Shown here piece after piece: positions 18,461 to 28,239 of a stretch of DNA of 64,000 nucleotides (the stretch's first letter is position 1; each line of letters starts with the position of its first letter). The DNA lies in the NCBI RefSeq assembly GCF_048541585.1, contig NZ_CP183303.1, forward strand, positions 1,612,001 to 1,676,000. The letters are read 5' to 3'. The position numbers and the translations under genes were made by a program. The DNA comes from Legionella_C sp048541585. GTDB taxonomy: Bacteria; Pseudomonadota; Gammaproteobacteria; Legionellales; Legionellaceae. The notes under the pieces were generated by a model, which did no database searches, was not told the origin of the DNA, and saw only the letters and a program-made list of their open reading frames with translations.

Positions 18461-18641
18461 TTAGTGGGTGAGGCTATAGAAAGATTAAATCTTAGTGAAA
18501 GGCTTAATTTAATTACAAATTAATTAAAAATTATACTTAAAATGCACTGTGTAACATGCTACATTATTATTTTAAAATATGATTTTTTGTTTAAATGCAC
18601 TAAATATAGCCTTTCAGAAAGCAGAAAATCTATTAATTAGA

Positions 18642-19004
18642 TTACTGAATTTCACAGTTAGCGACTACAGTTGAGCTACCATGATTGGTAATTTCAACTT
18701 CGGCACTAGCATCAACACTGATGGTTAGATCATCATTGTTTTTAACTTTAATCGATACGTGCTGACCTTCTTTAAGGGCATGGTTATTAACTTTGCCAGA
18801 ATGTTTTAACATCACAGCAGTCAAAACGTTCTTATTCGATTTAGTCACTAATTTACATTTCATTGAAAGTTGCCATACAAATGGGTTTGTCAATATTTTT
18901 GCTTGATTAGGCTCAAACTCATAATGCCTAGATGCTAAGTCAGTGGCATAACTAGAGGCAGATAAAGTCAGTGCCATTAAACTAATAAGTCCTTTATTTT
19001 TCAT
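18642..19004 (-). CDS. Small exported protein of unknown function
   Basis: The likely product is 120 residues, beginning MKNKGLISLMALTLSASSYA, a clear Sec signal peptide with cleavage after SYA. The frame is open 84 bases further upstream, but that extension has an unlikely second hydrophobic stretch and AGGAAG precedes the internal ATG. The mature part is beta-rich, with two cysteines (MKCKLV and VANCEIQ at the extreme C-terminus) that may form a disulfide. I do not recognise the family. It is monocistronic, convergent with the MFS gene. Confidence 0.7.
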   Translation of the reverse strand: MKNKGLISLMALTLSASSYATDLASRHYEFEPNQAKILTNPFVWQLSMKCKLVTKSNKNVLTAVMLKHSGKVNNHALKEGQHVSIKVKNNDDLTISVDASAEVEITNHGSSTVVANCEIQ

Positions 19005-19326
19005 TATTATAAGCTTCCTAAAATAAGTTAATAACAGCAAGCCTTTACATAGGATCAAAAATAAAAAATTTTGAAAAACACTTTTCATCAGACCTGCTTT
19101 CCATAGTTAGCCCAAAACCAGCGATTAATGAATCTATCGCATAAGTGGCGGGACGGTAAAAGAAGGCTAAAGCTATTTTTTATTTTATATCTTATGCAAA
19201 GCATGCAAACTAATCATTTCATAATTTTAATAATTTGTGTAGATTAAAATTATTAATTAATAATCTTAATGACAAGGCAGTTATTTTCAGGAAAAATTAA
19301 GTAAGCTAAATAAAAATTTTATTATT

Positions 19327-19905
19327 ATGGATAAAAAAGCAAAAATTCTTCAAGAAAAGTCTCTACATAAAGGATATTTAAGCCTAGCTAAGTATAATTT
19401 CGAAGTTTTAAGTTTAGCTAATCAGAAAAAGGCTATTGTGATATCTGAACGAGAAGTTATTACAACGTCAGATTCAGTTTCAATATTGCTTTATCTTCCT
19501 AGTTTAGATAGTTTTATTTTTTGCCAACAATTTAGACCAGGTGTTTTTTTAAATGCAACTAATGACAATAGTTTTATTTTAGAATGCGTTGCAGGAAATA
19601 TTGATTCAGGAGAGAGTCCAGAGGAAGCAGCTTGTCGTGAGGTCAAGGAAGAGACAGGACTTGTTATAAAAAATTTGCAGCTAATTGCTAATGTTTATAA
19701 AAGTCCAGGCTTATTAACGGAAAAAAATTATCTGTTTTATGCAGAAGTAGCAAAGCCGCCACAAGGCAAGTTGCATGGTATTGATGACGAACAAATTATC
19801 ACTCAGGTTATTGAGCGAGAAAAGGTATATGAGTTAATGGATAAAAGACAGCTATTAGATGCTGCTACATTATTAACACTTAATTGGTTTCGCGCTCAAG
19901 CTTGA
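19327..19905 (+). CDS. Nudix hydrolase, ADP-ribose/sugar-nucleotide pyrophosphatase type
   Basis: A 192-residue protein with a perfect Nudix box, GX5EX7REUXEEXGU, beginning GNIDSGESPEEAA and ending REVKEETGL. The N-terminal strand region, QQFRPGV and the C-terminal layout resemble NudF/NudK enzymes that hydrolyse ADP-ribose or GDP-mannose. Which sugar nucleotide is cleaved cannot be told. It precedes the ankyrin/C58-like gene by about 60 bases on the same strand, so the two may share transcription. Confidence 0.88.
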   Translation: MDKKAKILQEKSLHKGYLSLAKYNFEVLSLANQKKAIVISEREVITTSDSVSILLYLPSLDSFIFCQQFRPGVFLNATNDNSFILECVAGNIDSGESPEEAACREVKEETGLVIKNLQLIANVYKSPGLLTEKNYLFYAEVAKPPQGKLHGIDDEQIITQVIEREKVYELMDKRQLLDAATLLTLNWFRAQA

Positions 19906-19966
19906 AATTTAATTTTAAGAAAACCTCTAAAGCCATTAGTTTTTTATTAAAGGATTTAATGAAATT

Positions 19967-21559
19967 ATGGTTTATCTATTATTAACTCTATTTATGCTAA
20001 TTATTGTGATTAAATACAATATGTTAGCAAAGCTTAGTTTATCTCTTAATAAATACATAAGTTGGGAGTCAACCAATTTAGATTCTACTAAAGTTAAGAT
20101 CAGCAATAGTTTAACTCATAATGATTTAATTAGATTAATGGAGCGGTTTGATTATAAACCTGGCGGAGGAATTTGTTTTGGTTTTACGTTAACTTGGGCA
20201 CAGGATGTCGTTGCAGTAAGAGAAGCTGTTTTTTATGAACGACTTAATTTAGTCAGAAACGAAAAAGCTCATTTTGCTTCTAAGTTGGGAGTGATTACGC
20301 GAAAGATTAGAAGTCATCAATTAATCAATCAGCAAGAAAATCAATTACTAGAAGTAAAGTCATTTATTGAAGCTGTTTGCATTGCGCAATCTCCTAATAA
20401 CTATGAAGAGCTCTATAATAAGCGCCTAACCCAAACTAATGTCGATAATATTATTAATATTGCTCAGCAAGGTTTAATTTGTGGTGATTTAGCTATTAAG
20501 CGGGTTTTTACTAAAACGGTAGCATTTTCTACCTCATCAGAGGTAATACAATACTTTAAATATTTAGCTTTTTTAATTCAAAAATTTGACAATTTAGCCA
20601 TAGTTATAAGTAATGAGAGACATTCAATAGGCTTAAAAAAAGATGTGCGCGGTTGGTTATTGCTTGATATTAATTACCTATATCGGCAATCACCTGATTA
20701 TCCTTATCTTATACTTAATGATGAGCAATTAAGTTATCAGTTAAATACTAGTTTTAATGAGCAAGCCCAATTTATTATTAATTTTGATTTTATTGCCCTG
20801 GATAATTTAACGCTAAGAAAGCAACTAGCAGCGCTAAATGATATGTTTCCAGTTACTCATAAGCATTTTCTTTTTAAAAATAGCCGTGAGGTTAGCTTTA
20901 TAGCTATTTGTGCGCAAAGCGGTGATGAACAAAGTATAGCGGAGCTTGTTAAGTTACATAATTCAAGGCGCTACCTCTTAACGCCAGAGGAAATTAGAAC
21001 TGCCTTAGAATTTGCTATAGATGGTAATCAAATGCGTATCCTGACCTTGTTAATGTATTTACATGGTTTTGATATTAATATGGCTTGCCTTTCTGATGGC
21101 ACAACAGCCTTAGGTTTAGCGTGTGAGTTTGGGAATTTGTCATTAGTTAAATTATTATTAACGCACACTTGTATAAATGTTGATGCTACAAATTGTAATG
21201 GCGATACGCCGCTTATGCTTGCCTGTAAAAAATCTAAAAAAAGCATGGAGTTAATTACAGTACTATTGGAGGCAGGAGCGAGTGTAATTAAAGAAAATGA
21301 TAGGCATCAAAATGCATTAGCTATTGCTAAAGTAAATGATAATTATGTAGCTATTTCCGCTATCAGAATTTATGAACGTTCTAAATGCTTAACTGATATA
21401 GTAACAAATCGAAGAGATTTAAGTTTACTGGAAGGGCAATATCCACCACTTTCTACTCTAGCTACTTATGGCTATACTTTTTTTACATCTCAAAGCCCAG
21501 CAGCTCCTATAGAGAAAGCTATCAAGCCAGAATCCTTAGGCAAATGTTCCTTAAATTAA
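19967..21559 (+). CDS. Ankyrin-repeat protein with C58-like cysteine protease domain, candidate Dot/Icm effector
   Basis: A 530-residue protein with two parts. Residues about 45-240 hold a papain-like triad pattern as in YopT/C58 proteases: Cys70 in GGGICFGFTLTW, His219 in NERHSIGL and Asp234 in LLLDINY. Residues about 335-470 hold three to four ankyrin repeats (for example TTALGLACEFGNLSLVKLLL and DTPLMLACKKS). The C-terminus, EKAIKPESLGKCSLN, has glutamates and a hydrophobic end compatible with Dot/Icm secretion. The first 18 residues are hydrophobic and may not be translated: the ATG has poor ribosome-binding spacing, and an in-frame ATG lies at 20021. Function inferred from architecture only. 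Confidence 0.75.
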   Translation: MVYLLLTLFMLIIVIKYNMLAKLSLSLNKYISWESTNLDSTKVKISNSLTHNDLIRLMERFDYKPGGGICFGFTLTWAQDVVAVREAVFYERLNLVRNEKAHFASKLGVITRKIRSHQLINQQENQLLEVKSFIEAVCIAQSPNNYEELYNKRLTQTNVDNIINIAQQGLICGDLAIKRVFTKTVAFSTSSEVIQYFKYLAFLIQKFDNLAIVISNERHSIGLKKDVRGWLLLDINYLYRQSPDYPYLILNDEQLSYQLNTSFNEQAQFIINFDFIALDNLTLRKQLAALNDMFPVTHKHFLFKNSREVSFIAICAQSGDEQSIAELVKLHNSRRYLLTPEEIRTALEFAIDGNQMRILTLLMYLHGFDINMACLSDGTTALGLACEFGNLSLVKLLLTHTCINVDATNCNGDTPLMLACKKSKKSMELITVLLEAGASVIKENDRHQNALAIAKVNDNYVAISAIRIYERSKCLTDIVTNRRDLSLLEGQYPPLSTLATYGYTFFTSQSPAAPIEKAIKPESLGKCSLN

Positions 21560-21674
21560 GTCTAAAATTATGTTTATAATTTTTAAACAATCAGCAAATA
21601 AAGGACTGTTTATAGATAGATGCTATAAGAATAGACCTCCGCATACCCTATTATGCAAGAGGTCTAATAAGTGA

Positions 21675-22946
21675 CTAAGGCACATCTCGAGTTTTTTCAC
21701 CGGTATAGAGCTGACGTGGCCGGCCGAGTTTAGAGCGGCTGGCAACCATTTCCATCCAGTGAGACATCCAGCCTACAGTTCTTGCTAGGGCAAAAATAAC
21801 GGTAAACATATTAGTAGGAATGCCAATTGCGCTTAATGTCAGTCCAGAGTAAAAATCTACATTTGGATAGAGTTTCTTTTCAATAAAGTAATCATCTTCA
21901 AGGGCAATTCGCTCAAGTTCCATCGCTAGTTTAAAGAGAGGTGAATCTAGTGCACCTACAGCTTGTAATACAGCATGACAGGTTTTACGCATGACTTTAG
22001 CACGCGGATCGTAGCTTTTATAAACCCTATGGCCAAAGCCCATTAAGCGGAATGGATCATCTTTGTCTTTAGCACGCTTAATGTAATGGTTAATATTTTT
22101 AACATCACCAATTTCTTTTAACATATTAAGGCATGCTTCATTAGCACCGCCGTGAGCAGGTCCCCATAGAGCACCTATCCCTGCTGATATACAGGCATAA
22201 GGGTTTGCCCCTGTTGAACCTGCAAGCCTTACAGTTGAAGTTGAAGCGTTTTGCTCATGATCAGCGTGAAGAATAAAAATAGTATCCATTGCATTAACAA
22301 TGATTGGGTTAGGTGTAACATTCTCTGTGGGCACACCAAACATCATATGCAAGAAATTTTCAGCATACGACATTTTGTTTAAGGGATACATATAAGGCTG
22401 CCCAACTGAATATTTATAACTCATAGCAGCAAGCGTTGGCATTTTAGCAATTAGACGTATAGCAGACATATATCTATCATGCTGATTGTTTAAATCAGTA
22501 GAATCATGATAGAACGCAGATAAAGCGCCAACTATTCCAACCATAATGGCCATTGGATGCGCATCGCGTCGAAACCCATTTAAAAATTGATACATTTGTT
22601 GATGTACCATAGTATGGTTATTAATAAGACTAACAAAACTCTTTTTTTCTTCTTCGTCTGGTAATTCGCCTTTTAAAAGTAAGTAACTGACGTCTAAAAA
22701 ATCTTTCTTTTCAGCAAGTTGCTCAATAGGATATCCTCTATAGAGCAACATACCTTTATCGCCATCGATGAAGGTTATTTTTGATTCACAAGCAGCAGTT
22801 GAAACAAACCCTGGATCAAAAGTAAATAAGCCGACCTGACTTAGGTTGTTAATATCAATAACATCATTACCAAGTGTAGGACTATAGATTGGTAATTCTA
22901 CCGGCTCATGGCCCTCTAGCCTAAGTTCGGCAAATTTTTTGGTCAT
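21675..22946 (-). CDS. gltA: Citrate synthase (type II)
   Basis: Condenses acetyl-CoA and oxaloacetate to enter the TCA cycle. Catalytic residues are visible: the first His in GALWGPAHGGANEA, the second in GFGHRVYKSYDPRA, and the Asp in NVDFYSGLTL. Length (424 residues) and the N-terminal beta domain fit the hexameric Gram-negative type. The frame extends 48 bases upstream, but AGGAG is correctly spaced before the internal ATG giving MTKKFAELRLEG. It diverges from gyrA. Confidence 0.96.
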   Translation of the reverse strand: MTKKFAELRLEGHEPVELPIYSPTLGNDVIDINNLSQVGLFTFDPGFVSTAACESKITFIDGDKGMLLYRGYPIEQLAEKKDFLDVSYLLLKGELPDEEEKKSFVSLINNHTMVHQQMYQFLNGFRRDAHPMAIMVGIVGALSAFYHDSTDLNNQHDRYMSAIRLIAKMPTLAAMSYKYSVGQPYMYPLNKMSYAENFLHMMFGVPTENVTPNPIIVNAMDTIFILHADHEQNASTSTVRLAGSTGANPYACISAGIGALWGPAHGGANEACLNMLKEIGDVKNINHYIKRAKDKDDPFRLMGFGHRVYKSYDPRAKVMRKTCHAVLQAVGALDSPLFKLAMELERIALEDDYFIEKKLYPNVDFYSGLTLSAIGIPTNMFTVIFALARTVGWMSHWMEMVASRSKLGRPRQLYTGEKTRDVP

Positions 22947-23265
22947 AGCGTCTCCTGAGTAATGGCTTGAGAGCCTAGATGCGTTAAAGCCCAAGACTAT
23001 ATAAAAATGCTGTCAATGAGTCTACAGTTTTTTTTATACCAATTGTGTAATTATAATACAGTTTGGGTTTTTTAAGGGTTTGGTGTTTAAATTATTGGTG
23101 CATAAGTGTTTCTTTTAATACAATAATATAATTGATATAAAAGAAAAAGCATTTAATGCTTTTAAGTCCTAAAAGCTTGATTGTGATTGTGATTCAATTA
23201 AAGCTATCTGTATGGTATCCTTACAAAATCTTATTTTTAAAATTGCATAAGGATCTTTGTTCACC
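22947..23265. promoter_or_regulatory. Divergent gltA/gyrA intergenic region with 19-base palindrome
   Basis: This span must hold the promoters of both gltA (minus) and gyrA (plus). The one conspicuous element is a perfect palindrome at 23145-23163, AAAAGCATTtAATGCTTTT, lying between the two starts. It could be an operator or a hairpin in one of the leaders. Just downstream is the imperfect iteration GATTGTGATTGTGATTC (about 23179-23195). No promoter hexamers are clear enough to call. Confidence 0.4.
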
Positions 23266-25842
23266 ATGATTTATTCTGCCAAAGAAATTATATCAGTTAA
23301 TATTGAAGATGAATTAAAGCAGTCCTACCTTGACTATGCAATGAGTGTTATTGTAGGCCGCGCGTTACCTGATGTACGCGATGGTTTAAAGCCAGTTCAT
23401 AGACGGGTTTTGTTTGCAATGAATGAATTGGGAAATGATTGGAATAAAGCTTATAAAAAATCTGCAAGGGTAGTGGGCGATGTAATAGGTAAATATCATC
23501 CACATGGCGATACAGCAGTTTATGATACCATTGTACGTATGGCGCAACCATTTTCTATGCGTTATCTCTTAATAGATGGCCAAGGAAATTTTGGCTCAGT
23601 AGATGGTGATAGAGCAGCAGCAATGCGTTATACCGAAATACGTATGTCTAAGCTTGCACATGCTTTATTAGCAGATTTAGAGAAAGATACCGTTGATTTT
23701 GTGCCCAATTATGATGAAACAGAATTTGCTCCTTCTGTTTTACCGACTAGAATTCCTAATTTATTAGTTAATGGCTCTTCGGGTATTGCTGTAGGAATGG
23801 CTACTAATATCCCGCCTCATAATTTAACTGAAGTCTTAAATGCATGCATTGCTTTAATTAAAGACCCAAGCTTATCTATTGAAGAATTAATGGATTATAT
23901 TCCAGCGCCAGATTTTCCTACGGCGGCTATTATCAATGGTAGAGCTGGTATTGTTCAAGCATACCAAACGGGACGAGGGCGAATTTTCATTAGAGCCCGT
24001 ACTGAGATTGAAACTGATGCTCATACCGGCAAGCATGCAATTATTATTACAGAGCTGCCCTATCAAGTAAATAAAGCTCGCTTAATAGAGAAAATTGCCG
24101 AATTAGTTCGGGAGAAAAAAATTGAAGGCATTTCAGGATTAAGAGATGAATCTGACAAACAAGGTATGCGTGTTGTTATTGAGCTAAAACGGGGTGAAGT
24201 AGCAGAAGTTATTTTAAATAATCTGTATGCTCATACTCAGATGCAAAATGTTTTTGGTATCAATATGGTAGCCTTAGTAGATGGCCAGCCAAGAACATTA
24301 AATTTAAAACAAGTTCTAGAGTATTTTATTAAGCATCGGCGCGAAGTTGTAACTAGACGTACTCTTTTTGAACTTAAAAAAGCACGTGATAGAGCACATC
24401 TATTAGAAGGGTTAGGAATTGCTCTGGCAAATATTGATGAAATGATAGAGTTAATCAAGGAATCGCCAACCCCACAAGATGCAAAAGAACGCTTATTGGC
24501 AAAGACTTGGCAGGCGGGACTAGTAAAAAGCATGTTACAGAGTGCAGGTAGTGATGCTTGCCGACCAGATAATTTATCAGCAGAATTTGGGCTATCAGAA
24601 GCTGGTTATCGACTTTCACCAGAACAAGCGCAAGCTATTTTAGAATTAAGATTACATCGCTTAACTGCTTTAGAACAAGATAAAATTATTAAAGAATTTA
24701 AAGAGCTTGTAGAACATATTAAGGATCTATTAGATATTCTTGCTTCACCCGATAGATTATTACAAGTTATTCATGATGATTTTATTGAAATTAGAACTCA
24801 ATTTGGTGACGCTCGTCGTACTGAAGTTATAGCTTCACAAGAAGATTTAACTATTGAAGATTTAATTACAGAAGAAGACGTAGTGGTAACGTTATCGCAT
24901 GAAGGCTATGTAAAATATCAGCCTTTATCTGCTTACCAGGCTCAGCGGCGAGGAGGTAAGGGTAAGTCTGCAACGAATGTTAAAGACGAGGATTTCATCG
25001 AAAAACTTATTATCGCTAGCACTCATGATACACTATTGTGCTTTTCAAATCATGGAAAGCTTTACTGGTTAAAGGCTTATCAATTGCCTTTAGCTAGCCG
25101 TATTTCAAGAGGTAAACCTATTATTAATATCTTACCTTTAGCACCAGGTGAGGCCATTAATGCCATGTTACCTGTGCGAGGTTATGATGAGGGTTATTTC
25201 GTATTTATGGCAACTAAACATGGTACGGTTAAAAAAGTGCCGCTTGAAGCGTTTAGTAGACCGCGCTCGAATGGAATTATTGCAGTCCATTTAGATGAAG
25301 AAGATCGCTTAGTAGGTGTTGATATTACTGATGGCAGTAAAGATATTATGCTATTTACTGATGCAGGGAAGGTTATTCGCTTTGATGAAAAATTAGTTAG
25401 GCCAATGGGTAGAACGGCGCGCGGTGTACGTGGCATTCGCCTGCAGGATAACCAGTCTGTCATATCTCTTGTTGTCGCTAAATCAGAAGGTACTATTTTA
25501 ACCGCAACTGAAAATGGCTATGGTAAACGAACAGATATTGCTGAATATCGAGTTTCAGGTCGTGGCGGCCAAGGTGTTATTTCCATTCAAGTTAATGAAA
25601 GAAATGGTAAAGTAGTTCGTGCGCTTCAAGTAGAAGCCGGGGATGAAGCTATGCTCATTACAGATAAAGGCACGTTGGTTCGTTTCAGAGTAGATGAATT
25701 ATCAGTAATTGGAAGAAATACTCAAGGTGTTCGTTTAATGAACTTACACGCTGGTGAATTAGTAGTTAGTATGCAACGTATTGTAGAACTTGAAGGAACA
25801 GAAGACGATTTAATTGCTACCGAAGAAATGACTAATGAATAG
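23266..25842 (+). CDS. gyrA: DNA gyrase subunit A
   Basis: Breakage-reunion subunit of gyrase. The active-site tyrosine lies in AAMRYTEIRMSK, the quinolone region is KYHPHGDTAVYDTI, and the C-terminal pinwheel contains the GyrA-box RRGGKGK. The frame is open from a TTG at 23257, but the ATG at 23266 puts Thr at position 83 and Asp at 87 in E. coli numbering. Thr83 matches my recollection of Legionella wild type. Length is 858 residues. The 3' end overlaps serC by 8 bases. Confidence 0.96.
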   Translation: MIYSAKEIISVNIEDELKQSYLDYAMSVIVGRALPDVRDGLKPVHRRVLFAMNELGNDWNKAYKKSARVVGDVIGKYHPHGDTAVYDTIVRMAQPFSMRYLLIDGQGNFGSVDGDRAAAMRYTEIRMSKLAHALLADLEKDTVDFVPNYDETEFAPSVLPTRIPNLLVNGSSGIAVGMATNIPPHNLTEVLNACIALIKDPSLSIEELMDYIPAPDFPTAAIINGRAGIVQAYQTGRGRIFIRARTEIETDAHTGKHAIIITELPYQVNKARLIEKIAELVREKKIEGISGLRDESDKQGMRVVIELKRGEVAEVILNNLYAHTQMQNVFGINMVALVDGQPRTLNLKQVLEYFIKHRREVVTRRTLFELKKARDRAHLLEGLGIALANIDEMIELIKESPTPQDAKERLLAKTWQAGLVKSMLQSAGSDACRPDNLSAEFGLSEAGYRLSPEQAQAILELRLHRLTALEQDKIIKEFKELVEHIKDLLDILASPDRLLQVIHDDFIEIRTQFGDARRTEVIASQEDLTIEDLITEEDVVVTLSHEGYVKYQPLSAYQAQRRGGKGKSATNVKDEDFIEKLIIASTHDTLLCFSNHGKLYWLKAYQLPLASRISRGKPIINILPLAPGEAINAMLPVRGYDEGYFVFMATKHGTVKKVPLEAFSRPRSNGIIAVHLDEEDRLVGVDITDGSKDIMLFTDAGKVIRFDEKLVRPMGRTARGVRGIRLQDNQSVISLVVAKSEGTILTATENGYGKRTDIAEYRVSGRGGQGVISIQVNERNGKVVRALQVEAGDEAMLITDKGTLVRFRVDELSVIGRNTQGVRLMNLHAGELVVSMQRIVELEGTEDDLIATEEMTNE

Positions 25843-26923
25843 AGGTTATAATTTCGGTGCAGGCCCTGCCATGTTGCCTACCGAGATATTGCTTGAGGCA
25901 CAACAGGAATTATTAAATTGGCAAGGCTTAGGGATGTCTGTAATGGAATTAGGCCATCGGACATCAGAATTTATAGCGCTTATGGAAGAGGCTGAATATT
26001 GTTTGCGCCGAATTTTAAATATCCCGCAAAACTATTATGTATTGTTTTTAGGTGGCGCTGCGCGAACACAATTTAGTATGATTCCACTAAATTTACTTAA
26101 AACAGGTCAGCAGGCAGGATTCTTTATTACAGGCATATGGTCATCCATGGCTTATGAGGAAGCAAAACGTCTTAAAAAGGCCTATATTATTGCCTCTAGT
26201 GAAGAAGCAGGATTTTTAGCAATACCTCCAAAACAAATATGGCAATTTAAAGAAAATACTACCTATATTTACTATACCCCAAATGAAACTGTTAACGGGG
26301 TGCGTTTTGCGCCACCGCCGCAACATGCCAATATACCTTTAGTTGCCGATATGACCTCTTGCTTATTAGCAGAGCCTGTTGATATTGCTGATTACGGCTT
26401 AATTTTTGCTGGAGCACAAAAAAATATTGCTAATTCAGGTTTAACAATCGTTATTATACGGCAAGATTTAGTTGAAAGTAACAAGCAAAAGAAACTGCCA
26501 ACAATGCTTGATTTTCGTGTTCATGCTAAAAGTAAATCACTTTACGCAACACCGCCTACCTTTAATTGTTACTTGGCATTAAAAATGTTTAAGTGGATAG
26601 AACAACAAGGTGGTGTAGCAGAACTGTATAAACAAAATTGTCAGAAAGCGGCAAAATTATATAATTATATTGATAGTACACCTTTTTATCGGTGCCACAT
26701 TGATAAAAATGCTAGATCGCTTTTTAATGTTTGTTTTACGCTAGCTAATGATGCGCTTGAAGAGGCTTTTCTTAAACAAGCTGCTAAGAGGGGGTTATTA
26801 GCATTAAAAGGCCATCGAGCTGTAGGAGGCCTTAGAGCGAGTATGTATAATTCTATGCCTATCGCAGGTGTTGATTGTTTAATTGAATTTATGAATGATT
26901 TTGCCAAGGATAATGTTTTATGA
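25835..26923 (+). CDS. serC: Phosphoserine aminotransferase
   Basis: PLP enzyme converting 3-phosphohydroxypyruvate to phosphoserine, and also acting in PLP synthesis. The N-terminus NFGAGPAMLP is diagnostic and the PLP lysine lies in FAGAQKNIANSG. Length (362 residues) is normal. It overlaps gyrA at its start and aroA at its stop (ATGA), so gyrA-serC-aroA-cmk look translationally coupled. Confidence 0.95.
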   Translation: MNRGYNFGAGPAMLPTEILLEAQQELLNWQGLGMSVMELGHRTSEFIALMEEAEYCLRRILNIPQNYYVLFLGGAARTQFSMIPLNLLKTGQQAGFFITGIWSSMAYEEAKRLKKAYIIASSEEAGFLAIPPKQIWQFKENTTYIYYTPNETVNGVRFAPPPQHANIPLVADMTSCLLAEPVDIADYGLIFAGAQKNIANSGLTIVIIRQDLVESNKQKKLPTMLDFRVHAKSKSLYATPPTFNCYLALKMFKWIEQQGGVAELYKQNCQKAAKLYNYIDSTPFYRCHIDKNARSLFNVCFTLANDALEEAFLKQAAKRGLLALKGHRAVGGLRASMYNSMPIAGVDCLIEFMNDFAKDNVL

Positions 26924-28239
26924 GTGCTCTTGATTTTGTTAGTAGTCCAGTTAAGCAGTTACACGGTGATATTACCGTTCCTGGTGATAAATCAATTTCC
27001 CATCGAGCAATCATGTTGGGTGCAATTGCTCATGGTACCACAACTATTAATGGATTTTTGGATGGTGAAGACTGTTTAGCTACCTTAAAGGCATTTTGCT
27101 CTCTAGGTGTTTCTATCGAAGGCCCTATAGACCAGCGTGTAATTATCCATGGTGTAGGTAAATATGGGTTACAGCCACCTAGTACGACTATAGATTGTGG
27201 TAATTCAGGTACAAGTATACGACTTATGACCGGATTACTTGCTGCTCAACCTTTTGACAGTGTCTTAACTGGAGATGCAAGTTTACTTAAAAGGCCTATG
27301 GAAAGAATTAGTAGACCTCTTACTCAGATGGGAGCTGATATAAGTACGACTGAAGGTAAGCCGCCTTTATTTATTAAGGGAGGCCAATCTTTAACAGGTA
27401 TTACTTATGAAATGCCAGAGGCTAGTGCTCAAGTTAAATCCTGTTTGCTATTGGCAGGTTTATATGCTGATGGTGATACAACTATCGTTGAACCTGGAGT
27501 AACACGGGATCATACGGAAAGAATGTTGACAACATTCTCTTACCCAATTCGCAAATGCGACAATAAAATTATAATTAATGCAGATTCTGAGTGCATTGGT
27601 ACAGATATAATTGTTCCAGGAGATATTTCCTCAGCGGCTTTTTTTATTGTAGCAGCAACTTTAATTCCTGATTCTGATATTTTAATAAGGAATGTTGGCA
27701 TAAATCCTACACGTACTGGCATTATTCAAATTCTAAAGCAGATGGGCGCGAACATTGAACTAAAAAATAAGCGACTTTATGGTGAAGAGTTAGTAGCTGA
27801 TTTGCATGTCCGCTATGCCCCTTTAGAAGGTATTGATATTCCTACAACTTTAGTGCCTTTAGCTATTGATGAGTTTCCAGTTATTTTTATTGCTGCTGCT
27901 TGTGCTAAGGGGCAAACTCGTTTATATGGCGCTAATGAATTACGTAATAAGGAAAGTGATAGAATTAGTGCTATGGTTGATGGTTTACAGCGACTCGGAA
28001 TAGAAACACAGGCTTTTATTGACGGGGTTTTTATAAATGGTGGTGTTTTACAAGGTGGTGAAATAGAAAGCTATCATGATCACCGTATTGCCATGGCCTT
28101 TGCCATAGCTGGAGCGGTGGCTAAGGATAAAATTAAAATAAAAAATTGTGAGAACGTTGCTACTTCTTTCCCAAGTTTTGTCAAAACAGCTAATATGATT
28201 CAACTAGCTATTGAGGAGGAACGTAATGAAGGAAGATAA
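26920..28239 (+). CDS. aroA: 3-phosphoshikimate 1-carboxyvinyltransferase (EPSP synthase)
   Basis: Sixth step of the shikimate pathway. It shows PGDKSISHRAIMLGAIA at the N-terminus, GNSGTSIRLMTG, RPMERISRPLTQMGA, and the C-terminal DHRIAMAFAIAG. Length (439 residues) is standard. The first motif contains AIAHG, close to class II (glyphosate-tolerant) EPSP synthases; that is only a motif resemblance. It follows serC by a 4-base overlap and overlaps cmk. Confidence 0.95.
   Translation: MSALDFVSSPVKQLHGDITVPGDKSISHRAIMLGAIAHGTTTINGFLDGEDCLATLKAFCSLGVSIEGPIDQRVIIHGVGKYGLQPPSTTIDCGNSGTSIRLMTGLLAAQPFDSVLTGDASLLKRPMERISRPLTQMGADISTTEGKPPLFIKGGQSLTGITYEMPEASAQVKSCLLLAGLYADGDTTIVEPGVTRDHTERMLTTFSYPIRKCDNKIIINADSECIGTDIIVPGDISSAAFFIVAATLIPDSDILIRNVGINPTRTGIIQILKQMGANIELKNKRLYGEELVADLHVRYAPLEGIDIPTTLVPLAIDEFPVIFIAAACAKGQTRLYGANELRNKESDRISAMVDGLQRLGIETQAFIDGVFINGGVLQGGEIESYHDHRIAMAFAIAGAVAKDKIKIKNCENVATSFPSFVKTANMIQLAIEEERNEGR

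Noticed and set aside
23494..23530. GyrA Thr83 as a quinolone-resistance mutation
   Set aside because: Thr at this position (HGDT) is, to my knowledge, the normal residue in Legionella, with Asp87 intact, so it is not evidence of resistance.
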